Shown here in pieces: positions 10,445 through 19,495 of a stretch of DNA of 64,000 nt (position 1 is its first letter; each line of letters opens with the position of its first letter). Under the pieces are notes generated by a model, which was given only the letters and a program-made list of their open reading frames with translations, made no database searches and had not been told where the DNA came from. Both the position numbers and the translations under genes were made by a program. The stretch comes from Candidatus Binatota bacterium. GTDB lineage: Bacteria; Desulfobacterota; Binatia; UBA1149. The stretch is taken from the NCBI GenBank assembly GCA_012960245.1, contig DUBO01000049.1, positions 1 through 64,000 on the forward strand, given 5' to 3'.

Positions 10445-12331
10445 ATGGCTACCCCAGGCAAGCCCACCGGGCAGACAGCGGGGCGAGGACCGCACGGTGA
10501 GCAGCGGCTCGGGGCCACCCGCGACCTGCGGCTGCTCGCGTCCCTGTGGCGTTTCGTGAGACCTTATCGCTGGCTGTTCCTGCTCTCCTTGCTGTTGCTG
10601 CCGGCGGTGTCGGCCTGCCTGCTGGTGCAGCCGTGGATCGTGCGCAACGTCATCGACAACTACATATCGGCCGGCAACACCGACGGTATGGGCTCCTGGG
10701 TATTGCTGTTCGGCGTGGCAGTGCTGGGTGAGTTTACCTTCATGTACTGGCAGCACTACACGAGCATGCTCGTGGCGCAGAGAGCGCTGGCCGACCTTCG
10801 CGTGGAATTGTTCCGCCGTGTGCTTGCTCTCGATTCGGGCTGGTACGACCGCAACCCGGTTGGCCGCACCGTCACCCGGCTGACGACCGACGTGGACGTG
10901 ATCAACGACATGTTTGCCGCCGGTGCCATCACCATCCTGATGGACGTGCTCACGCTGCTTGGCATCATCGCCATCATGTTCAGTCTCAACGCGCCGCTGG
11001 CCCTGGTCACGCTGTCGACGCTACCGGTGCTGGTGATACTGATCGATTTCTTTCGCCGCAAGGCACGGCGAAACTACCGCTGGATACGAGAGCGCATAGC
11101 GCGCATCAACGCCTACCTGCAGGAGGCCATCAGCGGCATCGCCGTGGTGCAGGTGTTCGCGCGCGAAAAAGCGGCCTCGGCCGAGTTCGACCGGCTCAAC
11201 TCGCTGCACCGCGACGCCGCCCACCGGGCCAACATCTACGAGGCCTCGCTGTTCTCCATCGTTGAAGCCCTGAGCAGCATCTCGCTCGCGCTCATACTGT
11301 GGTACGGCGCCCACCTCTTACTCGGCACGCCCGCGTTACCGTTCTCAGGGCTGGGCGGCTCGATGACCGGCGCTTCCGCCGCCAGCTCGGCGATCAGCTT
11401 TGGAACGCTGGTGGCCTTCATCGAGTACATGAACAAGTTTTTCATCCCGGTGCGCGACTTCTCGACCAAGTACGCAGTGATGCAGTCGGCGCTCACGGCC
11501 ACCGAGCGGGTGCAGGAAATGCTCGAGCTCGAGCCAGCCATTTTCTCGCGACCGGGGGCGGTGACCAACGGGACAATCGACGCGGCAGGAGACATCGGCA
11601 ACGCCGTAGAGTTTGACCAGGTGAATTTCGCCTACGTGGAGGGCGAACCAGTACTGAGAAATCTCTCGTTCAGCGTCCGCCGTGGCGAGCACGTGGCCAT
11701 AGTCGGCGCCACCGGCTCGGGCAAAACAACCATCACCAGGCTGCTCGGTCGTTTTTATGAAACCCAGGTTGGGCGCGTACTCGTTGACGGCGTGGACGTG
11801 CAGCGCTGGGACACGCGCGCGCTCAGGAAGCGGGTGGGCAGCGTGCAGCAGGACGTGTACCTGTTCTCCGACACGATCTACAACAACATCGCCATGGGCA
11901 ACCCCCTGGTCAGCCGCGAGCGTGCGCAGGAAGCCGCGCGCATGGTCAACGCCCACCAGTTTATCGAACGCCTGGCCGACGGTTATGACACGATGGTGAG
12001 CGAACGCGGCAGTAATTTTTCGACGGGTCAACGGCAGTTGCTGTCGTTTGCCAGGGCGCTGGCCTGGGATCCGTCGATACTCGTGCTCGACGAGGCGACC
12101 TCGAGCGTCGACCCGGCAACCGAACAGCTCATTCAGCAAGCGCTGGCCGCCCTGCAGAAAGGGCGCACGTCTATAGTGATCGCCCACCGACTGTCGACCG
12201 TGGAGCAGGCCGACCGTATCCTCGTGCTGCACCACGGTGAACTACGCGAGCAGGGGACGCACGCCGAGCTCATGGCGCGCGGCGGACTCTACGCCCGCCT
12301 CTACCAGCTCCAGTACCAGCAGGCCGGCTGA
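10445..12331 (+). CDS. heterodimeric ABC exporter subunit 2 (MdlB-like), degenerate signature motif
   Basis: This 628-residue half-transporter has six membrane helices followed by an ATPase domain. Walker A is GATGSGKTT and Walker B with catalytic glutamate is ILVLDEATSSVD. The signature is FSTGQRQLL instead of LSGGQ. With the Asp-type Walker B of the upstream subunit this predicts one consensus and one degenerate ATP site, the pattern of MdlAB, BmrCD and TM287/288. The genes are contiguous, with stop and start in adjacent codons, which fits balanced synthesis. A glycine/serine-rich insert lies before residue 320. The substrate cannot be read from the sequence. Confidence 0.93.
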   Translation: MATPGKPTGQTAGRGPHGEQRLGATRDLRLLASLWRFVRPYRWLFLLSLLLLPAVSACLLVQPWIVRNVIDNYISAGNTDGMGSWVLLFGVAVLGEFTFMYWQHYTSMLVAQRALADLRVELFRRVLALDSGWYDRNPVGRTVTRLTTDVDVINDMFAAGAITILMDVLTLLGIIAIMFSLNAPLALVTLSTLPVLVILIDFFRRKARRNYRWIRERIARINAYLQEAISGIAVVQVFAREKAASAEFDRLNSLHRDAAHRANIYEASLFSIVEALSSISLALILWYGAHLLLGTPALPFSGLGGSMTGASAASSAISFGTLVAFIEYMNKFFIPVRDFSTKYAVMQSALTATERVQEMLELEPAIFSRPGAVTNGTIDAAGDIGNAVEFDQVNFAYVEGEPVLRNLSFSVRRGEHVAIVGATGSGKTTITRLLGRFYETQVGRVLVDGVDVQRWDTRALRKRVGSVQQDVYLFSDTIYNNIAMGNPLVSRERAQEAARMVNAHQFIERLADGYDTMVSERGSNFSTGQRQLLSFARALAWDPSILVLDEATSSVDPATEQLIQQALAALQKGRTSIVIAHRLSTVEQADRILVLHHGELREQGTHAELMARGGLYARLYQLQYQQAG

Positions 12332-12338
12332 GTTTCTG

Positions 12339-12845
12339 TCAGTCCTGGTCGTCGCCGGATTCGGCCCCAGCTTTCTCAGCCTCGGCTTTTTTCTTCGCGG
12401 CCTCGGCCATCTGCTTCTTCGCGGCAAAAGCCTGTAACGCCTTGAAGGCCTGGTTGGCGTCGCTGCCTATGTCGGGGCCGAATTTCTTGGAGTTGACCAT
12501 GTTGCGACCGGCCACGACCATTATCTGCGCCATCTCCCTGTTGGCGTTGAGCGGGTTATTGTAAAGCCGGTCTACCTCGGCGACCCAGTGAATAGCCTTG
12601 GCGTTCTTCGGTACGCGGTAATTCTTCGTCATCCACCCAGTGGGATCCTGGTTCTTGGCCACTCTCAGCGCGTCGACAAAGCCGGCCATGTAACCCTGCT
12701 TGAACTCAAGCCCTACACGACCCCAACCCTTCTTTGAAAAACCCGCCAACGACCCACCGGCAGCGCCCAGTGTAAGACCCAGGGCCAATCCAAGCACCAG
12801 CCCCAGCACGAGTCCACGCCCCTGAAAAGTTTTGTTTACAGTCAT
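12339..12845 (-). CDS. hypothetical membrane-anchored protein with Gly/Leu ladder and Ala/Lys-rich tail
   Basis: I do not recognise the family with certainty. From the ATG at 12845, which follows a GGAG-like site, the protein has 168 residues. Residues 10-33 form a hydrophobic segment with regular glycines (GLVLGLVLGLALGLTLG), like a glycine zipper or signal anchor. A globular middle (about 40-125) includes FKQGYMAGFVDAL and AIHWVAEVDRLYNNP. The last 35 residues are Ala/Lys/Glu-rich and probably helical. The GYxxGxxDAL/VDRxY pattern loosely recalls small secreted Rap1a-like proteins, which is only a hint. It converges on the ABC genes, with 7 bases between stops. Confidence 0.7.
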   Translation of the reverse strand: MTVNKTFQGRGLVLGLVLGLALGLTLGAAGGSLAGFSKKGWGRVGLEFKQGYMAGFVDALRVAKNQDPTGWMTKNYRVPKNAKAIHWVAEVDRLYNNPLNANREMAQIMVVAGRNMVNSKKFGPDIGSDANQAFKALQAFAAKKQMAEAAKKKAEAEKAGAESGDDQD

Positions 12846-13091
12846 AATCCGCCGTTCTCCCGTTTCAATATCCACCCATAATTGCACATACGAGCCCCAA
12901 GCTGCCACCAAACCCTGCCACCTGACTGTCGACGCCCGGGGCGAGCCCCGCATTCACGCTTCGCGATGCGTCATCCCGCGGGCAGCCGCGTGCTAGAATA
13001 GGCCAGCTGCCGCGGGCCGGGCGTGGGCCCATGCCAGCGAGGCCGTGCCAGCGAAACCGTACCTGCGGGAAGGTGAACAGCGTAAAGCTCG

Positions 13092-14261
13092 ATGGCAATC
13101 CACACCCCACTGTCATCTCCAGGCGCGGCATCTCCAGGTACCGGGCCCGCACCCGGGTCATCAACGCAGCGCTGGGAGTGGCTCGACGCGCTGCGCGGCA
13201 TTGCCATCGTCGCGGTGGTGGCCATGCACGTCACCTGGGCCTGGACGCTGGTGGCACCTCCCGACAGCACTGCCACGGCGTGGCTTGCCTTCGTGCACCT
13301 GCTCGCCAGTTTCGGCGTGCCGCTGTTCCTGCTGGTATCGGCCAGGGCTCTGCTGCAAGGCTACCACGCAGCGCTGGGTGGCTTGCGCGGATGGGTCGCC
13401 TTCGTTGCACGCCGCGCGCAACGACTCCTGCCGGCCTACTTTGCCTGGAGCCTGCTCTCGCTCGCGGCCCACGACACCTCCGTTCTCACGTCGCCCGTCG
13501 ATCTTGCAAGCACCCTGCTGCTGGGAGGGGCCGAAATTCATTTCTACTTTGTGCCGCTCGTCTTCCAGCTCTACCTGCTGTGGCCGATATTCGCCCAGGC
13601 CGGCAGGCTCTCATCGAAGTCAACGACAGCGACCGTGCTTATTACTGTCGGCGCCACGCTGCTGATGATCGCCTGCTGGCGAGTCACCCCGGCGTGGAAT
13701 CACAGCCCACCGCTGCTGCAGTTGTTGCTCAGTTCCTGGCTGGCCTGGCCGCTGCTTGGCTGCACCGTATTGCCACTTCTCGAGCGCCGGCTGCTCGCCG
13801 GCGAGGCTGCTTCAGGACGGCGCGCCGTGGCGGCTGCGGGATTCGCCATCAGCCTGGTCGCCGTCCTGTTGGCGGCTGCGCTGGTAACGTGGCAGTGGCA
13901 CCCGGGCATGACGATAAACTACCTGGGCATAGTGGTAATGGTCTTCAGCCCACTTAACGCTTTATATTTTCTGCTCGCGCTGACCGCCGCCATCCTCCTG
14001 GTCACTTCCGCGCCCCGGGCCGGCTCGGCACTGGCCTGGTTGGGGCGGCGCTCCTACGGAATCTACCTCTGCCACCTGCTCGTGATGGGCTCCCTTGTTT
14101 TCAAGCGTATACTCGGCAATCCAGTGCCCTCGGACTTCGAGTCACCCCTGTGGATCGCGAGCTGGGCGGCCGGCCTGCTGCTGACGCTGGCCTTGAGTGC
14201 GGGCCTGGTCGAAGCCCTGCGTCGCGTCCGCCCGCTGGCCAGGTTCGTGGGATACCAGTGA
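13092..14261 (+). CDS. acyltransferase-3 family membrane protein
   Basis: This integral membrane O-acyltransferase of 389 residues has about ten hydrophobic segments. The N-terminal family signature WLDALRGIAIVAVVAMHVTW carries the conserved Arg and His, and the late SYGIYLCHLLVMG segment is also typical. Such enzymes move acetyl or other acyl groups from cytoplasmic donors to cell-surface sugars or lipids. A GT-C-like membrane protein starts 13 bases downstream, so the two probably form an operon that modifies or builds a surface glycan. Two other members of the family lie at 24347-25402 and 37224-38345. Confidence 0.88.
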   Translation: MAIHTPLSSPGAASPGTGPAPGSSTQRWEWLDALRGIAIVAVVAMHVTWAWTLVAPPDSTATAWLAFVHLLASFGVPLFLLVSARALLQGYHAALGGLRGWVAFVARRAQRLLPAYFAWSLLSLAAHDTSVLTSPVDLASTLLLGGAEIHFYFVPLVFQLYLLWPIFAQAGRLSSKSTTATVLITVGATLLMIACWRVTPAWNHSPPLLQLLLSSWLAWPLLGCTVLPLLERRLLAGEAASGRRAVAAAGFAISLVAVLLAAALVTWQWHPGMTINYLGIVVMVFSPLNALYFLLALTAAILLVTSAPRAGSALAWLGRRSYGIYLCHLLVMGSLVFKRILGNPVPSDFESPLWIASWAAGLLLTLALSAGLVEALRRVRPLARFVGYQ

Positions 14262-14274
14262 GCGTAAACCCGAG

Positions 14275-16548
14275 GTGAAAAAACTTACGATACTGATCGC
14301 CCCACTGCTGGTCGTGCTGGCAGCGATGGCAGCGAGATTTCACGGCCTGCTCGACTGCGCCGCCGTTTGTGCGCTGGACTGCGCCATCGACTACGCGGCG
14401 CTCACCGGCAGCGCCGATTCCGCGTTGCTCGAGACGGCCGACTTCAGGCTCAACTCGTGGATACTGGCCTGGGTGCAGCACGCGCTGGCCACCAACCCCG
14501 GGCAGCTCTTCGCGGCCAACGCGTTTTACCCGGCGCGCGCCGCGTTGGCGGGCAGCGAGCACATGGTGGCAGTGGCCCTGCAACTGTGGCCACTCGGGCT
14601 GCTCGGTGTGAGCGCGCCCGGACTTCACCAGGCGGCCGTACTGCTGTCATCGCTGCTGCTGGGGCTGACCACCTGGGCGCTTGCGCGCTGGGCCGGCACA
14701 ACGCGAGCCGCTGCTCTGTTGGCCGCCGCCCTGGCCGTGCTGTTGCCCTGGCGTGTGACCGAGCTCTCGCACGTACAGCTGCTCGGGGTGCAGTGGATGC
14801 CGCTGTTGTGGTTGCTCACCCTGCGCACCCTGGTCGACGGGTCGACCACACGGCGTACTGTTGCCCTTACCCTGGTGCTCAGCTTGCAGCTGCTGTCGTC
14901 GTTTTACCTGGCGTGGTTCGCCCTGGTGAGCAGCTCTGTACTCGTGCTGGTGGCCTTGCTGCACGGCAGGCAGTGGCGCAACGGACTTCCCGCCCTGGCC
15001 CTGGCCTTATCGATTTCGTTGGCGTTGCTCGCCGTGTTCACCCTGCCCTACCTCGACCACGGCGGCGTTGCCCTCAGGGGACAGGCACTGGTTGAGAGCA
15101 GTGCCGCCCTGGCGTGGACCTGGCTCGCGCCCGGTGGCTCGCTGCTGTTCGACCCGGGCCTGCCCTTCGACGCACGCTACAGGCTTCCGCTGCTCGCGTC
15201 GTTGGCGGCCCTGTTATCACTGGTGGCAGTCTTTAGCCGTGGCGGCACGCGGAAAACCGACAGCGCCGAGTCGGCGACCGCGACCTCCACTGTCACCGCC
15301 CGCGCCCTGTGGGCCGTGGCCGCCGTGGCCTTCGTGCTCATGCTCGGACGTCACCTTGTTGTTGGCGAGCTATCGCTGCCGCTGCCCGGGCAGTGGGCGG
15401 CATGGCTGCTACCCGGCTTTGACAGGCTCAGGTCGCCACTGCGCTGGGGCATTGTCATCAACCTTGCCTTCCCCCTGCTGGTGGCACTCGGGCTGACGAC
15501 CTTTGAACGTGGGCTCGGCAGGCTCGTGCGAGCGAGCCGCGCGGCCGTCTGCGTCGCGGTGCTGGCGGCAGCGATGGCGCTGTCGGGCTGGTGGCCGCGA
15601 CTGCCTGCTGTCGACGTAAGCATCACGCCGCAGGACGAGGATCTTTACGCGGCGCTGGCGCGCCTGGACCCCGCGCCGGTGCTCGAACTGCCCTGGCCGA
15701 TAAATCCCCGCTACGACGTTGAGTTGTCCAGCGGCTACCTGCTGGCGAGCACCCGGCACTTCAAGCCGCTGCTCAACGGTTACACGGCCTGGTACCCCGC
15801 GCACTATGATTTTTTGCGTCACGCCGCGCGCCGGCTACCAGACCCCGAGGTCATCTCGCGCCTGCGCGCAATGACCGGTCTCGGTTGGCTGGTCGTTCAC
15901 GAGAGCAAGCTCGACCAGGCAACAAGCCAGCGCTGGCTCAACGCGCTCAACCGCGGTGACGTAGCGCTGGCCTGGCGCGACCAGCACGCCAGCATCTACC
16001 AGCCGCGCGTGCCGGCGGCCGAGGGCTACTCGCTGGAGCGCCTGCTCGCGCCCTCTGCCGATGCCCCTACGCTCAGTGGCTTGTCACGCGACACGCTTGA
16101 TCCGACTCTCAGCAGGGGACGCGTGGAAATCGGCGTCGCCCGGGGAGTGGTGCTGGACAGTGACCCGAGCGGCTGGCTGGGCGTGAGCCTGCCGCTGCGC
16201 ATACACAACCACGGGCAGCTCGACTGGCCAGGCCTCGACCCGCTGGATGAAGGGCTGGTTGCGGTTCACTGGAGCCTGCTCGCGCCTGGAACGGGTGGCG
16301 GCTCTGCTGACCAGGGAGACACCGTACTGGCCGAGGGAATCGCCATGCTCGACGGCGACGTACCGGCCGGAGGCAGGCTCGCCACCCAGGTGGACGTCAC
16401 CGGCCGCGTGCGCGCTGGCACCGCCACGCTGCGGATGGAGTTGGTGCAGATCAAAAACGGCCAGGCACAGCGGCAGCCGCTTGCTGCCGTCGAAGCGGTC
16501 GAGGCCAGCGTCGTCATCAGGCTACGGAAAAGGTCTTCAGTCGAATAG
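14275..16548 (+). CDS. GT-C-like multi-pass membrane glycosyltransferase, putative
   Basis: This is a large membrane protein (757 residues from the GTG at 14275) with about a dozen hydrophobic segments in the first 460 residues and a soluble C-terminal half. The first extracytoplasmic loop contains LNSWILAWVQHAL, NAFYPARAALAGSEHM and similar segments of the bacterial GT-C-type families that use polyprenyl-phosphate sugars. The C-terminal part (about 520-750) contains a short beta-rich module (VSLPLRIHNHGQLDWPGL), perhaps sugar binding. It starts 13 bases after the acyltransferase stop. Its 3' end overlaps the convergent FAD-oxidase gene by 12 bases. Substrate and donor are not evident. Confidence 0.7.
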   Translation: MKKLTILIAPLLVVLAAMAARFHGLLDCAAVCALDCAIDYAALTGSADSALLETADFRLNSWILAWVQHALATNPGQLFAANAFYPARAALAGSEHMVAVALQLWPLGLLGVSAPGLHQAAVLLSSLLLGLTTWALARWAGTTRAAALLAAALAVLLPWRVTELSHVQLLGVQWMPLLWLLTLRTLVDGSTTRRTVALTLVLSLQLLSSFYLAWFALVSSSVLVLVALLHGRQWRNGLPALALALSISLALLAVFTLPYLDHGGVALRGQALVESSAALAWTWLAPGGSLLFDPGLPFDARYRLPLLASLAALLSLVAVFSRGGTRKTDSAESATATSTVTARALWAVAAVAFVLMLGRHLVVGELSLPLPGQWAAWLLPGFDRLRSPLRWGIVINLAFPLLVALGLTTFERGLGRLVRASRAAVCVAVLAAAMALSGWWPRLPAVDVSITPQDEDLYAALARLDPAPVLELPWPINPRYDVELSSGYLLASTRHFKPLLNGYTAWYPAHYDFLRHAARRLPDPEVISRLRAMTGLGWLVVHESKLDQATSQRWLNALNRGDVALAWRDQHASIYQPRVPAAEGYSLERLLAPSADAPTLSGLSRDTLDPTLSRGRVEIGVARGVVLDSDPSGWLGVSLPLRIHNHGQLDWPGLDPLDEGLVAVHWSLLAPGTGGGSADQGDTVLAEGIAMLDGDVPAGGRLATQVDVTGRVRAGTATLRMELVQIKNGQAQRQPLAAVEAVEASVVIRLRKRSSVE

Positions 16549-18126
16549 TACACCGGGAGCGAGCAGCCCCGCGGGGTCGAGCGCGTCTTTAATCCTGCGC
16601 ATGGAGGCGACGGCCTGCTCTCCGTAGAGTTCCACGAGCAGGCGCTTCTTGATCTCGTTGCGACCCACTCCGTGTTCTGACATGGGCGAGCCTCCCAACG
16701 CGATGGCGGCGCGACCGATTTCAAGCTGGGCCTCGCCCGCGCGGCGCATCTCCCCGGCGCTGCGCGCCATGACGTTCGTGTGCACGTTGCCGTCGGATAT
16801 GTGACCCCACACCGCGTGATCGAGTTCGTGCTCGTTGAGAATCTCGCGATAGCGCTCAAGCGAGCGAGCAAAGTTTTCAAAAGGGACGATGACGTCACCA
16901 GCCGACTTGGCAATCGTCGAGTCTATTTCGCGTGCTGCGCGCCCCACCCGCTCGTTGACGGCCGCGGGCACCGCTTCGCGCAAGGCAAACAAAGCGTCTC
17001 GCCTTGCCTGCTCGCCCGGCAACGCGGGCAGTGTAGAATCGAGCACGCCGTGGTCGGCCAGCAATCGGCACAACGCCAGCAGCGGCGAATTCTGTTCGGC
17101 GTCACCAGCGGCCGGGTCGCCTGCCGTAGCAATCTGCTCGGCAGCCTCGGCCGTGGTCATGCCCGGGGGCAACTCGGCCTGGAACAGCAGCGCGGCGGCC
17201 GCATTATCGGGCAGGGCTACACCCGAGCGTTCGCAGGCGCCGTCCTCTCGCAGCAGTTCAAGACAACGGCGGTCCATGTACTCCACCGCGGCTATGTCTA
17301 CGAGGGGAGCATCGCGCAGTGCCGCAACCAGCCCTATAGCTGCCTCGTCGTCGGCCATCGGAATGAGGCCGGCGAAAAACGTCGGACGACTGGTCTGCAG
17401 GGCGAGCTCAACCCGGGTCACGATGCCCAGCGTGCCCTCGCTGCCTATGAACAGGTCGACGAGGTCCATGCCCGCCTCGGACCAGTAGCCAGCCGAGCAC
17501 TTGGGCACGGCGGGCAGCGCGAGCGCAGGTCGCTCAAAACTGACGAGCGAGCCGTCGAGCAGTTGCAGTTCAAAGCGCCCGTGTTCGTCGGCGGTGACCT
17601 GGCCGCGTTCGAGGTCCAACACCTCGCCGCAGGCAAGCAGCACGCTTATGGCGCGCACCCAGGGCCTGGTGGTGCCGTGCTTGAAGGTGGCTGCGCCCGC
17701 GGCGTTGGTGGCAACCGTGCCGCCCACGCTGGCTCCGTCGAAGGTGGGCGCGGGTGGATAGTAAAGGTCGCGCTCGCGAAGCTGCTCTTCGAGCGTGGCC
17801 AGCAGCAGGCCGGGTTCGACCACCACCGAGTCGCTCTTCCATTCGATCACGCCGTCCATGCGCGCCATCGAGAGCACTATTTCGCCGCGCGGGGTCGCGC
17901 CGCCCGTGAGCGACGACTGCGCGCCCACGGCCAGCACGGGCAAGCCACGCGCAAGCAGAGCGGCCAGCTGGCTCTCGCTTCGGGGCAGGCACACCTCGGT
18001 GGTGTGACCTCCGGGGTAGTGGGCGGCGTCGTGCAGCCAGGGCTCGATGTCGTCCGCGTCGGTGAGTACACGGGCTTGCCGCGTGGCGGCGCCCGCGCCC
18101 CGGGTGATTGCCCTGTTAACGCTCAC
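16537..18126 (-). CDS. FAD-binding oxidoreductase, GlcD/D-lactate dehydrogenase type
   Basis: This flavoprotein of 529 residues belongs to the VAO/PCMH fold. The FAD-binding domain includes GAQSSLTGGATPRGEIVLSM and the PPAPTFDGASVGGTVATNAA loop. The IGSEGTLGIVTRVEL motif joins it to the substrate domain, which carries HISDGNVHTNV and MSEHGVGRNEIKK, typical of enzymes that oxidise 2-hydroxy acids such as lactate or glycolate. The GTG start overlaps the stop of the upstream LarA-like gene by four bases (GTGA), so the two are translationally coupled. Oxidation of one enantiomer after racemisation by the partner is a reasonable inference. The electron acceptor is unknown. Confidence 0.88.
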   Translation of the reverse strand: MSVNRAITRGAGAATRQARVLTDADDIEPWLHDAAHYPGGHTTEVCLPRSESQLAALLARGLPVLAVGAQSSLTGGATPRGEIVLSMARMDGVIEWKSDSVVVEPGLLLATLEEQLRERDLYYPPAPTFDGASVGGTVATNAAGAATFKHGTTRPWVRAISVLLACGEVLDLERGQVTADEHGRFELQLLDGSLVSFERPALALPAVPKCSAGYWSEAGMDLVDLFIGSEGTLGIVTRVELALQTSRPTFFAGLIPMADDEAAIGLVAALRDAPLVDIAAVEYMDRRCLELLREDGACERSGVALPDNAAAALLFQAELPPGMTTAEAAEQIATAGDPAAGDAEQNSPLLALCRLLADHGVLDSTLPALPGEQARRDALFALREAVPAAVNERVGRAAREIDSTIAKSAGDVIVPFENFARSLERYREILNEHELDHAVWGHISDGNVHTNVMARSAGEMRRAGEAQLEIGRAAIALGGSPMSEHGVGRNEIKKRLLVELYGEQAVASMRRIKDALDPAGLLAPGVLFD

Positions 18127-19385
18127 GCGCCATCACCCGGTTCTTTTATCTCCAGCGTTACGTTGCCAGCGTCTTCGACCAGCAGGCCCTGCGACGATGC
18201 CGGCAACAAGCCGCGCGCCCAGGCGGCCGCCTCCTCGCGGCCGGCGAAGATCCTCATGCCCAGCGTAGCTTCAAGCGCCGGGTCAACGCCCTTGCTCACC
18301 AGCGCCAGGCGGACGCCGCGCAGGTCGGTGAGCGCGCGCAGGCGCACGGCCTTGTGATCGCCCAGGCGGTAGCCTCGGTCTCGCACCGTTGCCAAGGCCG
18401 AAGCGTGGTCGGGGCATGCCTTCATCAACTCAACGAAGTGGTCGATACCGGTACCGCCCGCGCAGGTAGCCTCCAGCAGCAGCAGGCCGCCGTCGCTGAC
18501 CGCCGCCTCGGTGTTCTTGATGCCCTTGTCGGCCTGGTAGAGGTCGCGATCGAGCGGCGGCGCCACGCGCGCCACCAGCAGGTCCACGGGCGCGGCCAGC
18601 TGTTGCACGAAAGACGACCTCATGAGCGGCAACAACTCGTGCAGACTGGCCAGCGGATGACCGGCCGACACCCCTACCAACTCACCGTCGAGCAACACCT
18701 GGTTGAGCGCCAGCAGTCGGGCACCGGAATTCTCGAGCGCAGATATGGCAGCGGCCACCCCTTCGTAAACGGGGTTGCCGTCAAGGCGCAGGCCAGCGGC
18801 ATCCGGAGACATCGCGCCCTCGTGGTTGGCGGCGAGCGACTTGAGCGACATGACGCCCACGCTGAGGGTCTTATGGGCTCCGGTGAGGCCGGCAAAGTAG
18901 TGGGGCTCAACGCTGCCACAGGCGAGATACCAGCCGCCCTCGGCCATCCAGCTGTGCAGCTGGTAGTCGCCCACCGGGCTCAGCCTGGCCGTGTCGGCGG
19001 CGTCATGCCAGGCGATTTCTGCAAAGCGATCTGCGTAGGCCCCGAGCACCGCCTGCTCGTGCGCTCGTTTTTCTTCATCGTCGGCGCGGTGGCTTCCGGC
19101 AGCCACCAGTAACCTCAACCCGGGAGTCACCCCGGCGGCATCGAGCAGGAGAAACAACGCGCGCAGAAAACCCGCGCTGTCGGTGGGCCGGTGGCTGTCG
19201 TTGACCAGCACCGTCATCGGCGTGGCTGCCGACGACGACGCGCGAGCAAACTCTACCACGCCCGCACGCTCCAAGGCCTGGGCCTGCTCGCGCCCGGCTA
19301 GCGCCTCGGCTCCGCTGCCGGGTACGAGTCGCTCGAAGGCCACACCCCCGAGTAGATCCGCCCACGCCGTCTCAGCCCCAGCCAT
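18123..19385 (-). CDS. LarA-family nickel-pincer-dependent racemase/epimerase (DUF2088)
   Basis: This 420-residue protein matches the lactate racemase LarA family, which uses a nickel-pincer nucleotide bound to a lysine. Visible counterparts of LarA active-site segments are VLVNDSHRPT, AAGSHRAD, VEPHYFAGLTGAHKTLSVG (with the His and the pincer lysine), NHEGA and YQADKGIKNTE. It lies first in a two-gene operon with a GlcD-like FAD oxidase. No larB, larC or larE genes for the cofactor are in the window. The family includes many 2-hydroxy-acid racemases beyond lactate, so the exact substrate is open. Confidence 0.85.
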   Translation of the reverse strand: MAGAETAWADLLGGVAFERLVPGSGAEALAGREQAQALERAGVVEFARASSSAATPMTVLVNDSHRPTDSAGFLRALFLLLDAAGVTPGLRLLVAAGSHRADDEEKRAHEQAVLGAYADRFAEIAWHDAADTARLSPVGDYQLHSWMAEGGWYLACGSVEPHYFAGLTGAHKTLSVGVMSLKSLAANHEGAMSPDAAGLRLDGNPVYEGVAAAISALENSGARLLALNQVLLDGELVGVSAGHPLASLHELLPLMRSSFVQQLAAPVDLLVARVAPPLDRDLYQADKGIKNTEAAVSDGGLLLLEATCAGGTGIDHFVELMKACPDHASALATVRDRGYRLGDHKAVRLRALTDLRGVRLALVSKGVDPALEATLGMRIFAGREEAAAWARGLLPASSQGLLVEDAGNVTLEIKEPGDGA

Positions 19386-19495
19386 CGCTACATCCTAGCA
19401 GAAGAAAGCGGGGTTGCTTCCGTCCATACGAGCCAGGGTCCTGGCACTTCAAGGCCCAAAGGTGCCTGTCCCCCTTCTTGTGGTAGGATCTGCGG

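Noticed and set aside
16780-18357. 525-codon open frame antisense to the FAD oxidase
   Set aside because: The FAD oxidase and LarA frames have clear motifs; this frame has none.
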